A stretch of 64,000 nt of DNA from Takifugu bimaculatus. Lineage: Eukaryota; Chordata; Actinopteri; Tetraodontiformes; Tetraodontidae. The first letter of the stretch is position 1. Each line of letters starts with the position of its first letter. The notes below the pieces were generated by a model that was given only the letters and a program-made list of their open reading frames with translations, ran no database searches and was not told the origin of the DNA. Made by a program: the position numbers and the translations under genes. The stretch is from contig CP034980.1 of assembly GCA_004026145.2 (NCBI GenBank), positions 2,772,151-2,836,150 of the forward strand, written 5' to 3'. Below, one piece after another: positions 13,452-27,510 of this stretch.

Positions 13452-14655
13452 CAGAAAATCTAGCAAGAATTCATCTGTCCTGGAACGAGGAATCACACGG
13501 CGTGCTCAGGGTTCTCCAGAAGGATTAATATTAATATTCATGCGAGTGTGTTGTGCTTCGCGCGGCTGCAGCATGTGTACTTTTGTCCTGTGTTGAATGT
13601 TCGACTCTCAGCGAGGGCGCATGTGCAGCTGATGCTGGACACTTGCATCATCTGTGTGTCTGAAATGGAATGCTGGAACTCTGGCACACTTTTACCGACA
13701 TTTCCATCAATTTCCTGGAGTTCAGGGAAACCTTGAGCAGCGGAACCCTCGATGAAGACTTCTCTGAGATCTTCCTCATGGCTCTCCGTCAGCGCTTCTT
13801 CCTCATGTTGACTTCCTCTAATTAAGTCCCAAATTAGAGCCTGATTGTCTTGCAGTGATTGTGCCATAGACAACCTCAGCTGCCTATGAATCTTATAGCG
13901 ACAATAACATCATAAATTAGGCTGAAAGGTGAAATGTTGCTCTGCAGGAGCCTCCAGTTTATACAGTTATTTTTCCTTAATTGCTACTTTTGGACACGTC
14001 ATGAATCTGCTGCAGGCTCTGAGGACCTGAACATGGGGCTCCTTAAATGTCTCCAATGAGGGGCCTTTTGACATCAGGCACTTTAATAGTATTGTGTCGC
14101 CATTTAGACACAAGCCTCAGCACGCACATATTTCAGCTGCTCCTGGATGAGATGCATCCTGGGAAATCTTTCAGATTAAAGAGAGAGTGGCTGCGAAATC
14201 TTTTACTTAACCCTTAAACCGCTGCCATCCTGATAAATATGTGGCGACCAGGACATTTATAATGAGAGCTGTTAATCATTAGATTTTCTCAACTCCCTTT
14301 CTTCCTCCGTCTTTCTATTTTTTACTCGTAGCCATTTTCCTTTGCCTTAATAATACATAGATGTTGTGGGTGATGTGGCGAAGCGTCTTTGTTCGGGGAA
14401 TCCCTGGTGTGACACAAATTGATGGAGATCTATGAGATTCCAGCTTGTTATGAGGGAGCTGGGGCCATTTATGGTGGTGCAATTGTATGCGTGTGTGTGT
14501 GTGTGTGTGTGTATGTAGTGGAGGGGTAAAGGAGCAGATTGAAGGGAAGGAAACGGGGAGGGGGGGCACTGCAGGTCACTGCAGACCGGTTGGAAATTAC
14601 ATATAGGTTTGCTTTCATGCGTTTTTAGGAGAGGAACAGAGAAACCATCATTATG

Positions 14656-14656
<1 letters not shown>

Positions 14657-14714
<58 letters not shown>
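14657..14714. repeat. (CA)29 microsatellite
   Basis: 29 uninterrupted CA units. A separate (GT)11 lies 145 bases upstream at 14,491-14,512. Confidence 0.96.
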
Positions 14715-14719
<5 letters not shown>

Positions 14720-17700
14720 AACCTCTGTGTACATATTTCACAGAAGTTGTGTGTGTGTGGGTGGGTTTGTAGGTGTGTGGGTGGGGGGTCTGCTGTCTTA
14801 ATTTGGAATTAATGAGGGGGCCGTGATGAGGCGAGGGAGAAAGGAGAAGGAGGATTACCCTGACGAGTGGGAGGGGCTCTCCTGTCCCTCCTGTTCACTA
14901 GTGACCCGGTGGGACAGGAATCTCCCTGGAAACCGCTGCAACATGTGCACAGACACTAAAACAGCCTTGGATCCCTGAAAACCGTGGAAAGCCATGACAC
15001 ACACGAGCGTGTGAAGCCCAGGATGCACTAAAATGTCTCCTGAACAACAGAGCAGCCTTCTGGACAAATCTTCAAGTGTCTCAGCACTGAAAATGATTTC
15101 CCCTCTAAGTTGTGGGGATTTATTTGCAGCGCCGCTGCTGCGTCTTCAGGGACCGCTCCACTTTCACCCGTAATCTCTCATTTTCCATCGCATCAGAATA
15201 CATAAATAATAAATAAGATCCTGCCATATAGTGTACTTTTTAGCTCAGGCAATTCCTAAAATACCAAATCTAAATTTATTTCCCCCTTTCTGTTCTTCCC
15301 TTTTTCTGTTTCCTCACCCTCTCTCATCTATATTTATGCCCTCTGTAGTGAAAAGTTCTTTTGCCTTCAGAACGAAGCTGCTCGGCTCCTCACTGCAATT
15401 ACTGATAAATTACAGGGAATTAAAGCAATTAGAGCTGCAGAGATATACAATTAACAAACACCCGCTTCATGACGCCACACGCCGGCCGCACCAGCACAAG
15501 ATTGCAAAGCAAATATCTCGCTTTTAATCTCTCCCCGCTTTTCTTTCATTTTCTCCTCCACTTCCACAAGATGCGTTCCATAAATACACACACAAACAGG
15601 CTTGGTGGGGGCAGGTTTTCCAGTTCATTAGACGGTATTTAATTTGAAAACACCTCTGTGTTGTGGGAGATTTGAGTTCTCCTGAGGGATGAAAGCTGAA
15701 GCAGCAGTGGGCGATGAGACTGGGATTCCTCCATCTGTCGCTCCTCAGTCCCACAAACTGGGACCAGCAGACACCAGCAACCAGCTGCTACAACCAGGGG
15801 ATGCTGGTGAATGGAGATGAAGATATTCAGCATAGATTCAGACTCACGCAGACAATAGAGGTGTTTCTAGGAAGTGGTTAGGAGATAAAATGGCAATAAT
15901 AGCCGTCATTTGCCATTTAAAGAAAGCTTTCTCTTTCTCCCTGAAGGTTAGGACCTTAAACGTCGTTCTCTTGGACTGATGGCTTTTATCGTTGCTTTAC
16001 GTCCCATTTTTCAGGTTGAGTACTGGCTCATCGCTTACGTATAAAACTGGAGCAATTCAGCCAGCGTTTGAAGAAGACCTGCAGATGAATTAAAAACCCT
16101 GCCACTTATTCTCTGCTGGGATCACCGAACACTAATCAGAGTTCTGATTTCTGTGTGTCAATTTGACTGTCCTCAGTTCCTCTAATGTTAAATTAGAGTC
16201 TTTATGGACTTGTGAGTCAGTTCACTTCAACTTTCAGGACCACAAAAAGCAACAAATAGAGGTTTAAAAGGCCTTTCAGCATCTAAGAAACCGTTATCAC
16301 ACAGCTCAGCCTGCCAAGTCCTCCCTGGTTGGTTCTGATATTAGACGGGTGTCAGATTGTGGCTCATTCACAGGGCTCGACTCCCAGCCTATTTGGAGGA
16401 TGCACGTGTTTCCTCCTGACGCTGCGCTTCCCTCCCACACTCAGGAAACACTGTTAGATAAGGATGCCAATGTCAGTTTCACCGCAAGGGAGCGTCGCGC
16501 GCCGTGTCGGCCCTGCCACTGACCGGCCTTGATCTTTTCCTTGTGACCAACAGGAGTGGATGGAGAATAAAGACATATAGTTCTATACAGAAATGTCGTT
16601 GCGTGGACGTTTGAGAGGACGCAGTTAGCAGTGAATCACTGAGGGTTGATGTAACATTTTATTTCCGTCTATTCTGCCAGGGATGCAGAGATCACTGCAA
16701 AGGCAGAGAGAGAGTGGCACAGATACTTAAAAAAAAAGAAAAAGAAATGGCGCATAAGGCAGCAAGCACAGTTTTATTGATGGTATAAATTGTGCAGTTA
16801 TCGTACCAGTAAATGAAAACTGACAGCAGTAACCCTGACAGCCTAAAGACAAAAGGAGATGTGGAGTTTAGAGGTCTCATCGTCCCCTCTTGAGTTGTTG
16901 CTGCAACAACATACAGCAGCGCAGAGCAAAAAACAGGTGGGTTGGGGAAGAAGAAGCAATTTGTGTAAACAGGCAGGGTGGCGGGGGCAGCAAAGTAAAT
17001 AGAACCTGAAGAGAGGATTGATAGGTGACAGGATGCTCTCCTACTCGTCAGCATTGCTCTCTGTGGCACTCACAGCGTGATGCCCTGAAGCCATGCCCAC
17101 GGATACACTCCCCTTTCTTCTCCCTGCCATCCCCCCTGCCTTTATTTCACAAAAGCACACATCATTTCTATGTCTTGTATGAACATTCAACTCCTTCTTG
17201 GCATTTAAAAACTTTTCCTCATCTGCTCAAAAACATGCTGCACACATACATTTATCAAAACTGTGCGCCCCAATATTATCTCTATTTTCTCCTGAAGGAG
17301 GCCGCGCCATACCCGCAGTGTCACTCTGCTTATATAAATGCTGAAATATTCATATGCATACATATCTTTCCCCTTCCCTCTCCTGGTCAATCTCAAAAAA
17401 GAACATTTTTCTGCACTTTAAGGTTTGCTATATTTATGAGGGCAGGAGATGTCCCCATGCAGGGCAAACACAATGACTCATCCTGAAGTTGGACTCACAC
17501 ACACCTGACGCAACACACAGACCAAAGAACTGAAATGAAACATTGAGAGGCGGCGAATAAATTTGTGTTCTTCGAAAGAGGAACTGCGGTGGTTGCTGCG
17601 GGAATCAAGCTAAATTATTGTCGGTATCTGAAAGATTTATTAGGGAGAGAATTTATAGAATCCCATCTGCATCTGTACTCTTGATATGTGAGAAAAAGGG

Positions 17701-20700
17701 GAGAAAACTGTATAACAAATGTTGCAATTAAAAGTAGGAGCCATGAGTCTTGCGAGGGTTTCAGAGGCTGCACTAGCTCAGCGTCAGCAGGCCAGAGGCA
17801 AGAGAAACCTGCAGGAGTCAGTCAGTCAGGGACGCACCTGAAGAAAATATCAGCCCCCAAAGTCATGACTGCTTCTTCATTTAAAATTTAGATGAAAGGC
17901 AGCATGTGTCACAAAAACATGAACAATGTCAGCGGTGCTCAAATATGTCAATAAGGCGTGAAGAGTCTTCTAAACTGTGGACTACTGGAAACCCAAGCAC
18001 AAAGCACCTGAAAGCGCTACATTGACCCTGTGTGCCCGGCTCCTCTGCAGAAGGCTCACATTACTTCTCCTTGACATTTTGTTCTGGCACAATCGAACAC
18101 TCCCACACCTCCACACAATCTTGTGGAAAGGTGCCGTGTTGCTGGACTCTGTGTGAATTTAAACAAAGCACACCTCAGACACGGGGCCAGCATGGATTCA
18201 GCTCAACTTTTACAGAAAGTTTCTCTTCAAAACTGCACAAAAATGTGTGTAAAAAGTGTTTTATCTTCACCAATCACTGTCCACAGATCTGTTGTGTCCG
18301 TGGAGCCGTGATGAGGGAAAAACATGCACAATTATTCAGTCTATTTCTATTAGTGGTGGACAAAGATGTGAAGGAGAAAAATACAGGTGGAATTATTTTA
18401 CTTTTTAAAAAAGAAAACTGTCGAGGTGCTGTAATAAGATGCTGGAGAAGCTGCTCCTGATGCCTCCTGGTTGTTTTCCATGACCAGCGTCCACTCTTCA
18501 ACGTTGGGTTGGCTGGTTTAACCGATCTCAAAATGTTGCTTATCGGAAAAACAAGTGCTTCTAATGGAACATGGCTGAAGTGTCCATCTGCCTGACGGAC
18601 TAGCATTGTTGTTTTATTGCTGTTTAATGAAGAAAACAAATAAAAGCTTATTTTTGCTGTGTTATTATTGCAACATGTACATCAATCTCTGTTAGATGGA
18701 TGAAGCCCCTGCTCCTGCACACAGCCCTACCCCATCTATCCCTCTAAATCTAATAAACCCAACTGCCTTTTGCATGCAGTGCCACAGAATACCTCCAAAG
18801 TAGTGTGCATGACATAAAGTTCACATCTCGCTTGCTTTCTGTTTCCACGGAGCTGTTTAACTCATAATGAACGCGCCGCTCTCAAATAAATGGCACGTAA
18901 TGCATTCAGCTCTCATAATGTGGACTGTGATATGTTGCATTTCCATACTGCTGCTTAGAACATCATCATCACAAGGAGCCATTATGGTAATCCGGCACCT
19001 GAGGGAAGACAGACGGAAAGAGCAAAGAAGAGGGATGGAGGGAGAGGAATCGACAAGAGGACGAGGTGATTTTCACACAGAAAGGTGAAGGTTAAACTGG
19101 TGTTTAATGATAAAACCGCGGGGAGGCACAGAGTTAAGTAAATGTTCTACATAGATGATGGCATTATTAGAGTTTGGCAGGGCTCTTTCTTCGATGGTTC
19201 CACCCCCCCCCGTTCCTGGAACCACATTCAGAACTCTCTTCAAATGTCTGCTCTCATTTCTGTGGGGGAATAAAAGGCTCTTATCAAACATAAACCACTG
19301 CTATTCTCAGTGCTAGTTGTTCACCTGGCCAGGTCTGCCTCACAAAAGAGCTATAATCTGTAATTCATGTTGTTGTCTTATTGCCAAGTTAATAACACAT
19401 TAACGATGCCTTATTATTCCCTCCTGAGGTTTTCACAAAAATCATCCTTGAACAAAACCCTCCATTTGAATAACGTGAATCATCGCGTTGAAGGAAAGGC
19501 AGGAAGACGTTACACAATCTGATCTTTTTAGTCGGGCCATTATGCAAGACTTTAGCAGCGTTCAAAATGTCAGTAATTTATTGCCAGCAATTGGTGCTGC
19601 AGACAGCCAGCGTGAGTAAGTTAGTGAGGTTTGAACGGGTCATGTTGCTGAAGAGTTTCCCAAGTAGTCAGAAGAGCATTTGTGGTTGGAGCAGGAAAGA
19701 AAGGTTAGCAGGGCATCAGCAAATTAGCTGCGAATGTGTTGCACACAAATGCTCTGCTTTCTCCCAAGTGCTGTAAAGGTGAAGACGATTAGCCTGGAGG
19801 AAGCGTCGGTATTCTCTAATGCAATGACTAACAGATCAACTTGAATAGATCAACACAAACTACCTATTTTAGCACAAATGCTACACAGAGCCCAGAAGTG
19901 AGTCAAGAGTAATTGACTAGCCCGGAGCTGCAGCTGTAAAACTGTGTGTGCTTCCTGGACTCCACATAATCAAAGCAGTTTTGCCAGCGCTCATGTAAAC
20001 ATATGCATGATGGCTGGATGGCAAATTAGCAACAGTATCGTTGGATGTAGAGGTTGGATAGTCCCAGTTTTATTGAGCTGAAGCTCTGCTCTTTTGTTCT
20101 TTATTTATATCTGATATCTACAGTTACAGTGGACAACATTCATTAAGGTTTTGAGAGATTTTAAGGAATGTCTAGATTATTCCAGCTGGTTTCCTGTTGA
20201 ATTACTGTTCATGTAGTCTGTGTTTCCTCCTCCAGGGTTTATTTCATGCTCTGTTCTCTTTGGATAAATTTAGGAGAGATTAAGCAAATCATTTACAGAT
20301 ATGATGAATTCTGGATTCACACGTAGTGATCAGCGTGACCATCGAACAACGGGCAGCTAAATGCTGCAAATGTGTAGAGCCGGAGATTCAGACCCATCCC
20401 AACAGGAAGGGTCCTCCCAGACTGGCCATTATGGGATGTGCAGATAGTTGTTCATGGGAAAAAAGATAGAAATTACTTTTCTTAAAGGGTTCAGCTCTCC
20501 CTTAATATAGTCTCAACACTGATTGGCCAAACACTCGTTATCTCATTTCTATGAGCTTCCCTTCATTTGTGTTTTGGCCCTTTTGGAAATTGTAGCAAAA
20601 GAAGAGCTGCCAGAAGTGGACAAGGCCCAGGATCTTTTCAACATATTTTCTTGAGACGTCTTTTGAGTTGGAGATTCAAAGCTACCAAGTCTGTGGAAGA

Positions 20701-22094
20701 ATAGCTGACAAGCTGGTGGAGGTGATTTTAATAACATTAAGGTGCAGCTGAAACTCAGACCACTGACAAAAGTTCCTGGGAATGTTGGGGAATGTTCTTA
20801 GTACCTAAGAATGTCCCCAGAACCAAACGGTGGGATTGGGAGAATCACTTATTCAAAGTGATTATTGTTATTGTTATCCCAGTTTCACAGTTCCTGTCTC
20901 ACCTTTTGGTCCCTTCCCTCCTCTTCACCACCTCCTCCAATCAAACACTGAGTGACGGCTTACGTAACAGGGCAGGTTCCAAATCGGACTCCACTCTCCT
21001 TGATCTGTGGCCTCTTCTCTCTTCTAAATGGTTCACTTCTGTTATAACACTTCAGCCTGAGTGAGAGACACGCTGGAGAGGGCGGGAGACAGGGTGGCAG
21101 ACACAGACATGACAGGGGGGAGAGGGAAGCGCTGCTTTAATTATTCATACCTATCGCAGGTTTTATTTTAAAAAAAAAGAAAAAAAAGAAAACGGAAGTG
21201 CCATGAAGGGAAAAGAGAAGGCCTGGAGTCGGAGATAGAAAGAGAGAAAAGTCGACCCAAATGGTGAGGCATTCCCAGGGCAGTAGTGCACTCTGAGATC
21301 CAAGGCTGTGCCAGCCTGGGGCCGTAGGGGTGAGGAAACTCCATCATTAGCTGCCAGAAATCCTCAGAGAGCAAACCTGGAGGGACTAAAGTGAGATGAG
21401 GGAGCTATTTGCAGATTCTATGAAAACCAGCGCGTACGCTGTCCTCTGATTTCAGTGCTGAATCCATTTTGGGCTTCACCATGATTTTACCTCTCCCTGT
21501 GAACACCAGACTGGAAGTTTTATCCTGAGTTCTCACCCGGGATTGTGTCCTCTGTGATGCGAGCGTGAGTCTCTGTTTCTTTGTGTAAATGTGTGTGAGG
21601 AAGGAGCGTGAACCAGAGGATCTGGATCATGTCACCCCCCCTCCGAAGAAGCCTCGTCCCACAGATGGTGCGCTGCTGCAGGGGTGAGAGAACAGGGCCT
21701 CCCTTGTTTAACGCTGTTGCTCTCTGGAGACCAGCTCCTTTTCATCTTCCCTTCTCCTCCGGGTGCTCGACAACAAACCAGGGATGGTGCGAGAGGGGAG
21801 AGAAACATAAGAGGAATCGCGGGAAGTGTTGGCCAGCAGGGCGGGGGAGGGATGGCGCTGGAGTCGGAGAATTCATAGCTACAGGTCAACTGAGCCGTTT
21901 GTTAGTTTGCTTGTCAGGATCTTTTATTTATTTGGCTCTCTCTACAATAACGTACTCATGAATATGGATGTTTAATGCAGGGACACACGAATCAAATCCA
22001 AGATATTATTCTTTAGGGGAATGTATAGACAATTGTTGCAATAATATTTAGACAGATTAAAGCAGATGCACATTTATCTTCCGATATCTTTATT
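14715..22094. other. Non-coding, no gene seen
   Basis: Mostly unique sequence with few microsatellites. Open frames are under 160 codons and lack recognisable domains. One possible repeat remnant lies at 16.4 kb. An A-rich run at 21,171-21,190 is present. Confidence 0.65.
16360..16480 (+). repeat. Possible remnant of a teleost repeat
   Basis: GGGCTCGACTCCCAGCC, GTTTCCTCCTGACGC and CTTCCCTCCCACACTC resemble, in order, the 5' half of the family at 12.7 kb. Heavily diverged. Confidence 0.35.
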
Positions 22095-22270
22095 TCTCTT
22101 GACCGCTTTTTCCCTTTCAGGGTCATGGGGAGGGTGCTGGACCCATCCCAGATACATGTGGGCGAAGGCAGGTTACACCCCTGAACCATTCGCCAGCCTA
22201 CTGCAGGGGTCCATATTTAGGGGGTTGGTACCTTGTTCAAGAGTACCTCGGCAGTGCCGTGGGGGTGTTT
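22095..22270 (-). repeat. Old teleost interspersed repeat, reverse orientation
   Basis: The plus strand reads GGGTCATGGGGAGGGTGCTG, ACCCATCCCAG, GTGGGCGAAGGCAGGTTACA and TTCGCCAGCCTACTGCAGGG, the reverse complement of the family present at 12.7 and 32.0 kb. It is followed by GGTACCTTGTTCAAGAGTACC, which also occurs in fish repeats. It explains an otherwise open frame of 94 codons here. Confidence 0.65.
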
Positions 22271-24788
22271 TGTCTGCACCGGACCTTGGCCCAATCTCCC
22301 CCCCCCACCCCCCCATTTACTTACCTGTAGCTACCTGCTGTCCACGGTAACTACATTGTAATAAACAGCTTATGAATGACTTGTGATTGTAGGGAAAAGT
22401 TGTGATTAGCTCACTCAGTTTAGCTGTCTGCTACGGTATTGCTAATATTGCTGATATGGGATCAATGCCTTTGCTTAATTGTGCACATCAAAGCACAATT
22501 CCTCATTCCTTTTACAGCCACGTTTCTGAAGATGCTGTTAATATTTCAGAGGGACAAGGATGTGGACTTGTGTGCCTGCTTGATTAGCGGGGATGTTGGG
22601 ATGGTGATGCTGAGAGGAAGAGAGGGAGCGGGACTTTAACAGAGATGAGCTGTGGCAGGTGTTGGACAATGAGTGAAAGTAAAGAGAGAATTGAAGCACC
22701 GCACTTCAAAAAAAAGAAAAAAAACTCTTTCCCCTTTCAATTCTGCACGAGTCCCGTCTCATCCACCACTGAGTCTTTCTTCCTGTTCTTTTTCTTCTCT
22801 TAATTGCTGCTCGCCAAATCCCCTGTTCTTTCTTCTCATCCCCCCTGTGTTCTCCTCCTCTCCCTGCGTCCCGTCTGTCTCCCTCCTTGCGTTTTAATAT
22901 CGTCTCCGCTCCGGTTCGGATTCTCTCCGCTGTCTCTCATCTTCATCCCTTCATCCTCTCTTCTTGCAGCGCTCCTCTGCGATGAGACGTGCGCGTGGTT
23001 TCCGAGGAGGCAGCCAGTCGTCACGGACACAGCGACTAAACTTTGGATAAAATCAATGTTTAATTCAGATGACTGCGGGCCATTGGCAGAAAAAGTGGGA
23101 GCCTTTCATCTATAAAAGGACTGAGAAAAAAGGGGGCGAAAGAGACGACTGACGAGACTAATGGAATTGTCATCTGCTGTATGTTTAGAGAAGAAGCCAT
23201 CAAGCCACCGGTGCCACCTCACCAGAACCTGCACGTGTGTTTGCGGGTGTGTTGGTGACCTCTCCATTAACCTGCTGACGCTGCTGTTCATTCTCCCTCC
23301 TTCCAGCTGCTACACTCTCAATTTAAAACCGTCACTGCACATGAAACAGCGGCGTAAAATAAAGAGAAGCCTTTGTTTCTGACCATCTCGGCCTGCTGGC
23401 CTCATTTCGAACCAGGAAGTAGAGCAAAGGAGTGAATCAAAAGGCTGCTCATGAATGAATAAAATGAAAAACAGGAAAATTATTAAACACACACAGAGGA
23501 GCAAGGACGGTCCAACCTGCAATCTGAACCTCAAACCTGAGGCTGTTCTCTCAAAAAACAAGCTTATACCTGCTGCGAAGGGCTCCTGGACTGACATTTT
23601 GACTAAAGGCTTTGGTTCCTAGTCTACTTTTACACTTTTTAAGAGTTTAATGTCCATGCAGAGAAGCTGGTGTTGGGGGACTCGTCCTTCCCCTGCAACT
23701 GCACGGAAACTTTGTAAAAGATTATTGTTAAAGAGATTCAATGGTCGTGTCTAAAGTGGATCTCTCCAGATTAAACTCTCATCAATAAAGGGCCGCCTGC
23801 ACAGCGCTCCTCAACCTCCTACGTCAAACAAATGGCTCGTTGTATCGGGGTTGTCACATTTTTGAGGTCACAGAAACAGGAACATGCACAGATGCTTACA
23901 CATAATCACGGACCGCATGTCGAAATCGTTTCATTGTGTTTTTCTACTCGCGTATGCGTGTGTGTCGGTCACGTGTACGCGAACACACACCCCGCCGGCA
24001 CTGCGTTCAAATGTCAGACCTTTAACCTTTTCAATTTGACCTTAGGTGACATCAAAGCATGTCAGTCACTGAGAGCCGAGCCGGCGAGACAAAATAGACG
24101 GAAAAACATGAAGACGTGTCCTAGAAAACGCAACAAAATGCCGTAGAACAGATTGAAGAGTCATGCGGAGAGATGAGAGAATCTGTTCCCCATACAGGTG
24201 GCGAACAGAAGGTGGAGGCTGAGGGGAGGTGAGGAGAGAGCGAGAGGAGAGGAGCGTGAGAGAGGAGGAGATAACGGAGGGCTGTTACTCCTGTTATATA
24301 ATGAATGAGGTGCGATATGACATATTTGAATTTTAGTCATTTAATCCTACTGGATGTTGGATCTGAGAACCCAGCACGTCCGTGCACACAAACCCAAACT
24401 CATAAATAAAGCATTCCTTTAAATGTATTCTGCAGCAGGGGGGGTGTAACGAAGAGAAGTGTGCTAGCAGACGTTTAACCTTACGATGGTTGAATGCTGT
24501 CTAGAGGTGACGGCATTTTATGAAGAGACTGTTTGGTGGCGTCGTGCACATGCTCTCGTGTCAGTACAAGTGACGAGCTAACAGGCAGCTCAAAGAATGA
24601 CAGGTGACCACCATACAAAGATAGAAATGTCAAGCTGAAGTGAGTGATTGGGGGGTGTCAGGAGAGGCGGTGGGGAAAGGCAGGAAGCCTGGAGTGATGA
24701 GTACATCGCCGCAGCCGCTGTCACTTCCTATTAAAAACCCATACACACAGACACACTGGCTGTGATTGTAATTAATTCATTGGGCTGC

Positions 24789-24791
<3 letters not shown>

Positions 24792-24839
<48 letters not shown>
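24792..24839. repeat. (TG)24 microsatellite
   Basis: Uninterrupted TG tract. Confidence 0.96.
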
Positions 24840-24840
<1 letters not shown>

Positions 24841-25911
24841 AAGACATCAGCAAATCATTGCAAAGAATGAGAGATGACAGAATCAGTGATGACACGCTGT
24901 GGTTTAAACCAACACGATGCTGCTCCGCTCACTGTGGCACCATTAAACCTCTGTCTGTTCTGTCACGGCCATTTGTGAACCGTGGGACGCCAACTGACCC
25001 GCTTTGATGCGTCTCATCAAACTGTAGTATTAACCCAACAATGACGCTCCTGCGGCTTAATGCGGCTTTGGTCGCGGTGCGATGTTCCATCTGAGGTCCC
25101 TGGAGCGTGCTGGGTATTGGTCAGAGTCCTGGAGGAGTTCTGCTGCTTCCCAGCGAGCAAATGTGATCCCGTTAATACATTTTGAGTAAGCTACACTAAA
25201 ATTCCACAACAAAAGAATCAGAGCGAACAATAGAATGGATAATATAACTCAGGAGCGCAACAGGCGGCATCTCTGCCCCTCCCATTAAAACATAGTTCTT
25301 AGAAGCTGGTAGCTAAGAGTCCCTTTGGTCGACGTGTTTGTTGTTTTCTTGTCGGTAGCGTGAGCATTTCTTTTGTTTTGCTGCTGCAGGAAAGGGAGGC
25401 AGGGAACTGGCGAGGGACTGCGTTGTTGATGAATCCCGGCGTGCCCAGACGCACCAGACTGCGTGTAAACAGTAGAGCGATGTAAATGTATATTTACAGG
25501 AACAATTAGGGCATCTCTGGCAGCGTTGGGAAAGTTCTAGGGATGCAAGAGTGGGGAGCACCGGAGGTGACACGCCTGTTTTCAAGGGCTCGTGAAAACA
25601 ATGTGTTATGGGCGAGTGTTGCTATGTAACAAAACAGAACCTCCGCGTAAGGTTCAGGTCTGCCCAGAAACCTGTGGGTGGTGCTCACGAGTGAGGCCCG
25701 CTAATCTGAAAGTGGGACCTGTCCCAGTTCTCGCTGAGCGGGAACCACCCTGACCATCTGCGGGTCTCCACACCCTCCCTGGCATCGCTCACTCGCACAA
25801 CAACTGCAGGCTGCAGCACAGGGCAGTGGAGAGGTAAAATAGAGGAGGGACGCCACTGGAGGAAGACACGTGAAGACAGGAAGGACAGCACTGGGCGGCA
25901 GTGACAGAAAG

Positions 25912-25936
25912 AGAGAAAGAAAGAAAGAAAGAAAGG
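25912..25936. repeat. (GAAA)n microsatellite
   Basis: About six GAAA-type units. Confidence 0.88.
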
Positions 25937-27454
25937 ACAAAGTGGGACAGAAATGTCCATGCCTGAGCGCCCCTGCTCCGTTGAGCAGAAGCTCATTGTC
26001 ACATACATTAGCTTAATGATAAAGACGCCGCAATTTAGCTTCCATTTTCTGGCGCTTTTTCCTCCCTTGGCAGAGAGCTGTGGGTCTGGTAGGCCGAGGC
26101 AGTCGGGCAGCGCGGTCGAGTCGACCTTCTGCGATGGCCGGGCAGGAGGGCAGGAGGACACCCTGTGCCCCGGCCTCGGCCTGCCGAGAGGCCATCTGGA
26201 CAGGAGAAACACACACCGAGTACCTGGCCAGACCAGGAGCTCAGCACTGACTCACGCCATCCCATAAGCGCACACACTTAAACGGCAGCACGATTGCAGA
26301 TTTGCGTGCATCCGGCGGCTGCTGGAGAACGTTTACGGGATTTACAGTCCATCGGCGTGTGCGCATGTGACACCCAGAAGGACGTGTGCATATTATATGT
26401 ATAATCAAGAATATATCAGCAGAACGTATCCAGGATAAAACTCCCACTCAAGCCCACACAAGCCTCCCATGCAGCCCCGCGCGGCGCACGGCGATGTTAA
26501 CGTTAAGCCCCTCTGATTCTGCCTGTCGATGAGTGTTTTACATTTTGTCAAAAGAGATTCTGCCTGTGCTGCTTTGGAGAGTGCTACATTTAGTTAAAAG
26601 CCATTATTATGGTAATGTGAGGGTGCTTGAGATAATGGCAAGATGAGAGCAGCTCGACTGGCTCTGACATAACAGCCCTACTATATCTATCTCTTCAGCT
26701 TCTCTCACACACTCTCCATATTGGGCTGTTTCCACATGCACACACAGCTATACTTTCCTCCTGCTCCTCTGATCACAAAGCTCTTCTTCTACCGTATCGA
26801 CCCGCCGATGCCATTTTCTCATTTGACTCAAACACCATAGGAGCGCCCGCGGACACGTCGGCAGACTTTGAGGGATTGCCTCTCATTTGTTAGCATATAT
26901 CTGTGGAATTATCAGAAACGATACGTCATCCGTCTGCAAGCTGTTGCCGCGAGCCCAGCTGCTGCCTCTGGCGAGATGTTGGTGCTCGGGGAGAGGGGCC
27001 CTGTCGGTGGCAGCCAGCAGGATGAGCCCAGAGAAGGCAGTGGCGACACATTTTTCAGGTCACTAGCGTTGGGGGGCGGGGGGTTCTTTGTAATGGTGGT
27101 GGTGATGATGACAGATAGAGAGGAGGACAGGAAGAAGTGGAGTAAGAAAGTCAAAGAAGGATTGAGGGAGGGAAGAGCAGGAACGGAGAGATTGAGCGCA
27201 ACGTAATGCCATGCACATCGAATTCCCCTTAATATGATTTTGTGTTCTGTGTCTATTCAAGTCAGCCCTGATTTGGTTGTGTGTTATAATCGCATCAGAG
27301 CAAGGATTTGCTCTGGCTTTTTCACTGCTGTTGTGTTGTTTTTTCCCTCTTATTGGAGTTGGCATCAGCCTTCATGACACAAATCCCCTCTGATAAATTA
27401 AAAATGATTGATTCAGAGTCAAAGATGGAAATTGCACCATGGGGAAAACAGAAA

Positions 27455-27468
27455 GAGAGAGAGAGAGA

Positions 27469-27508
<40 letters not shown>
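27455..27508. repeat. (GA)7 joined to (TG)19
   Basis: A GA tract (27,455-27,468) adjoins a TG tract (27,470-27,508). Confidence 0.94.

Positions 27509-27510
<2 letters not shown>

Larger units (their letters stand above)
9601..14656. other. Non-coding, repeats and unique DNA
   Basis: No supported gene. Holds the microsatellites at 11.7 and 13.4 kb, a G-rich run at 10,776-10,805, the interspersed repeat at 12.7 kb, and an AT-rich unique block at 13,060-13,260. Confidence 0.65.

Noticed and set aside
22066..22350. 94-codon open frame resembling a short secreted protein
   Set aside because: Overlaps a recognisable teleost interspersed repeat in reverse orientation.
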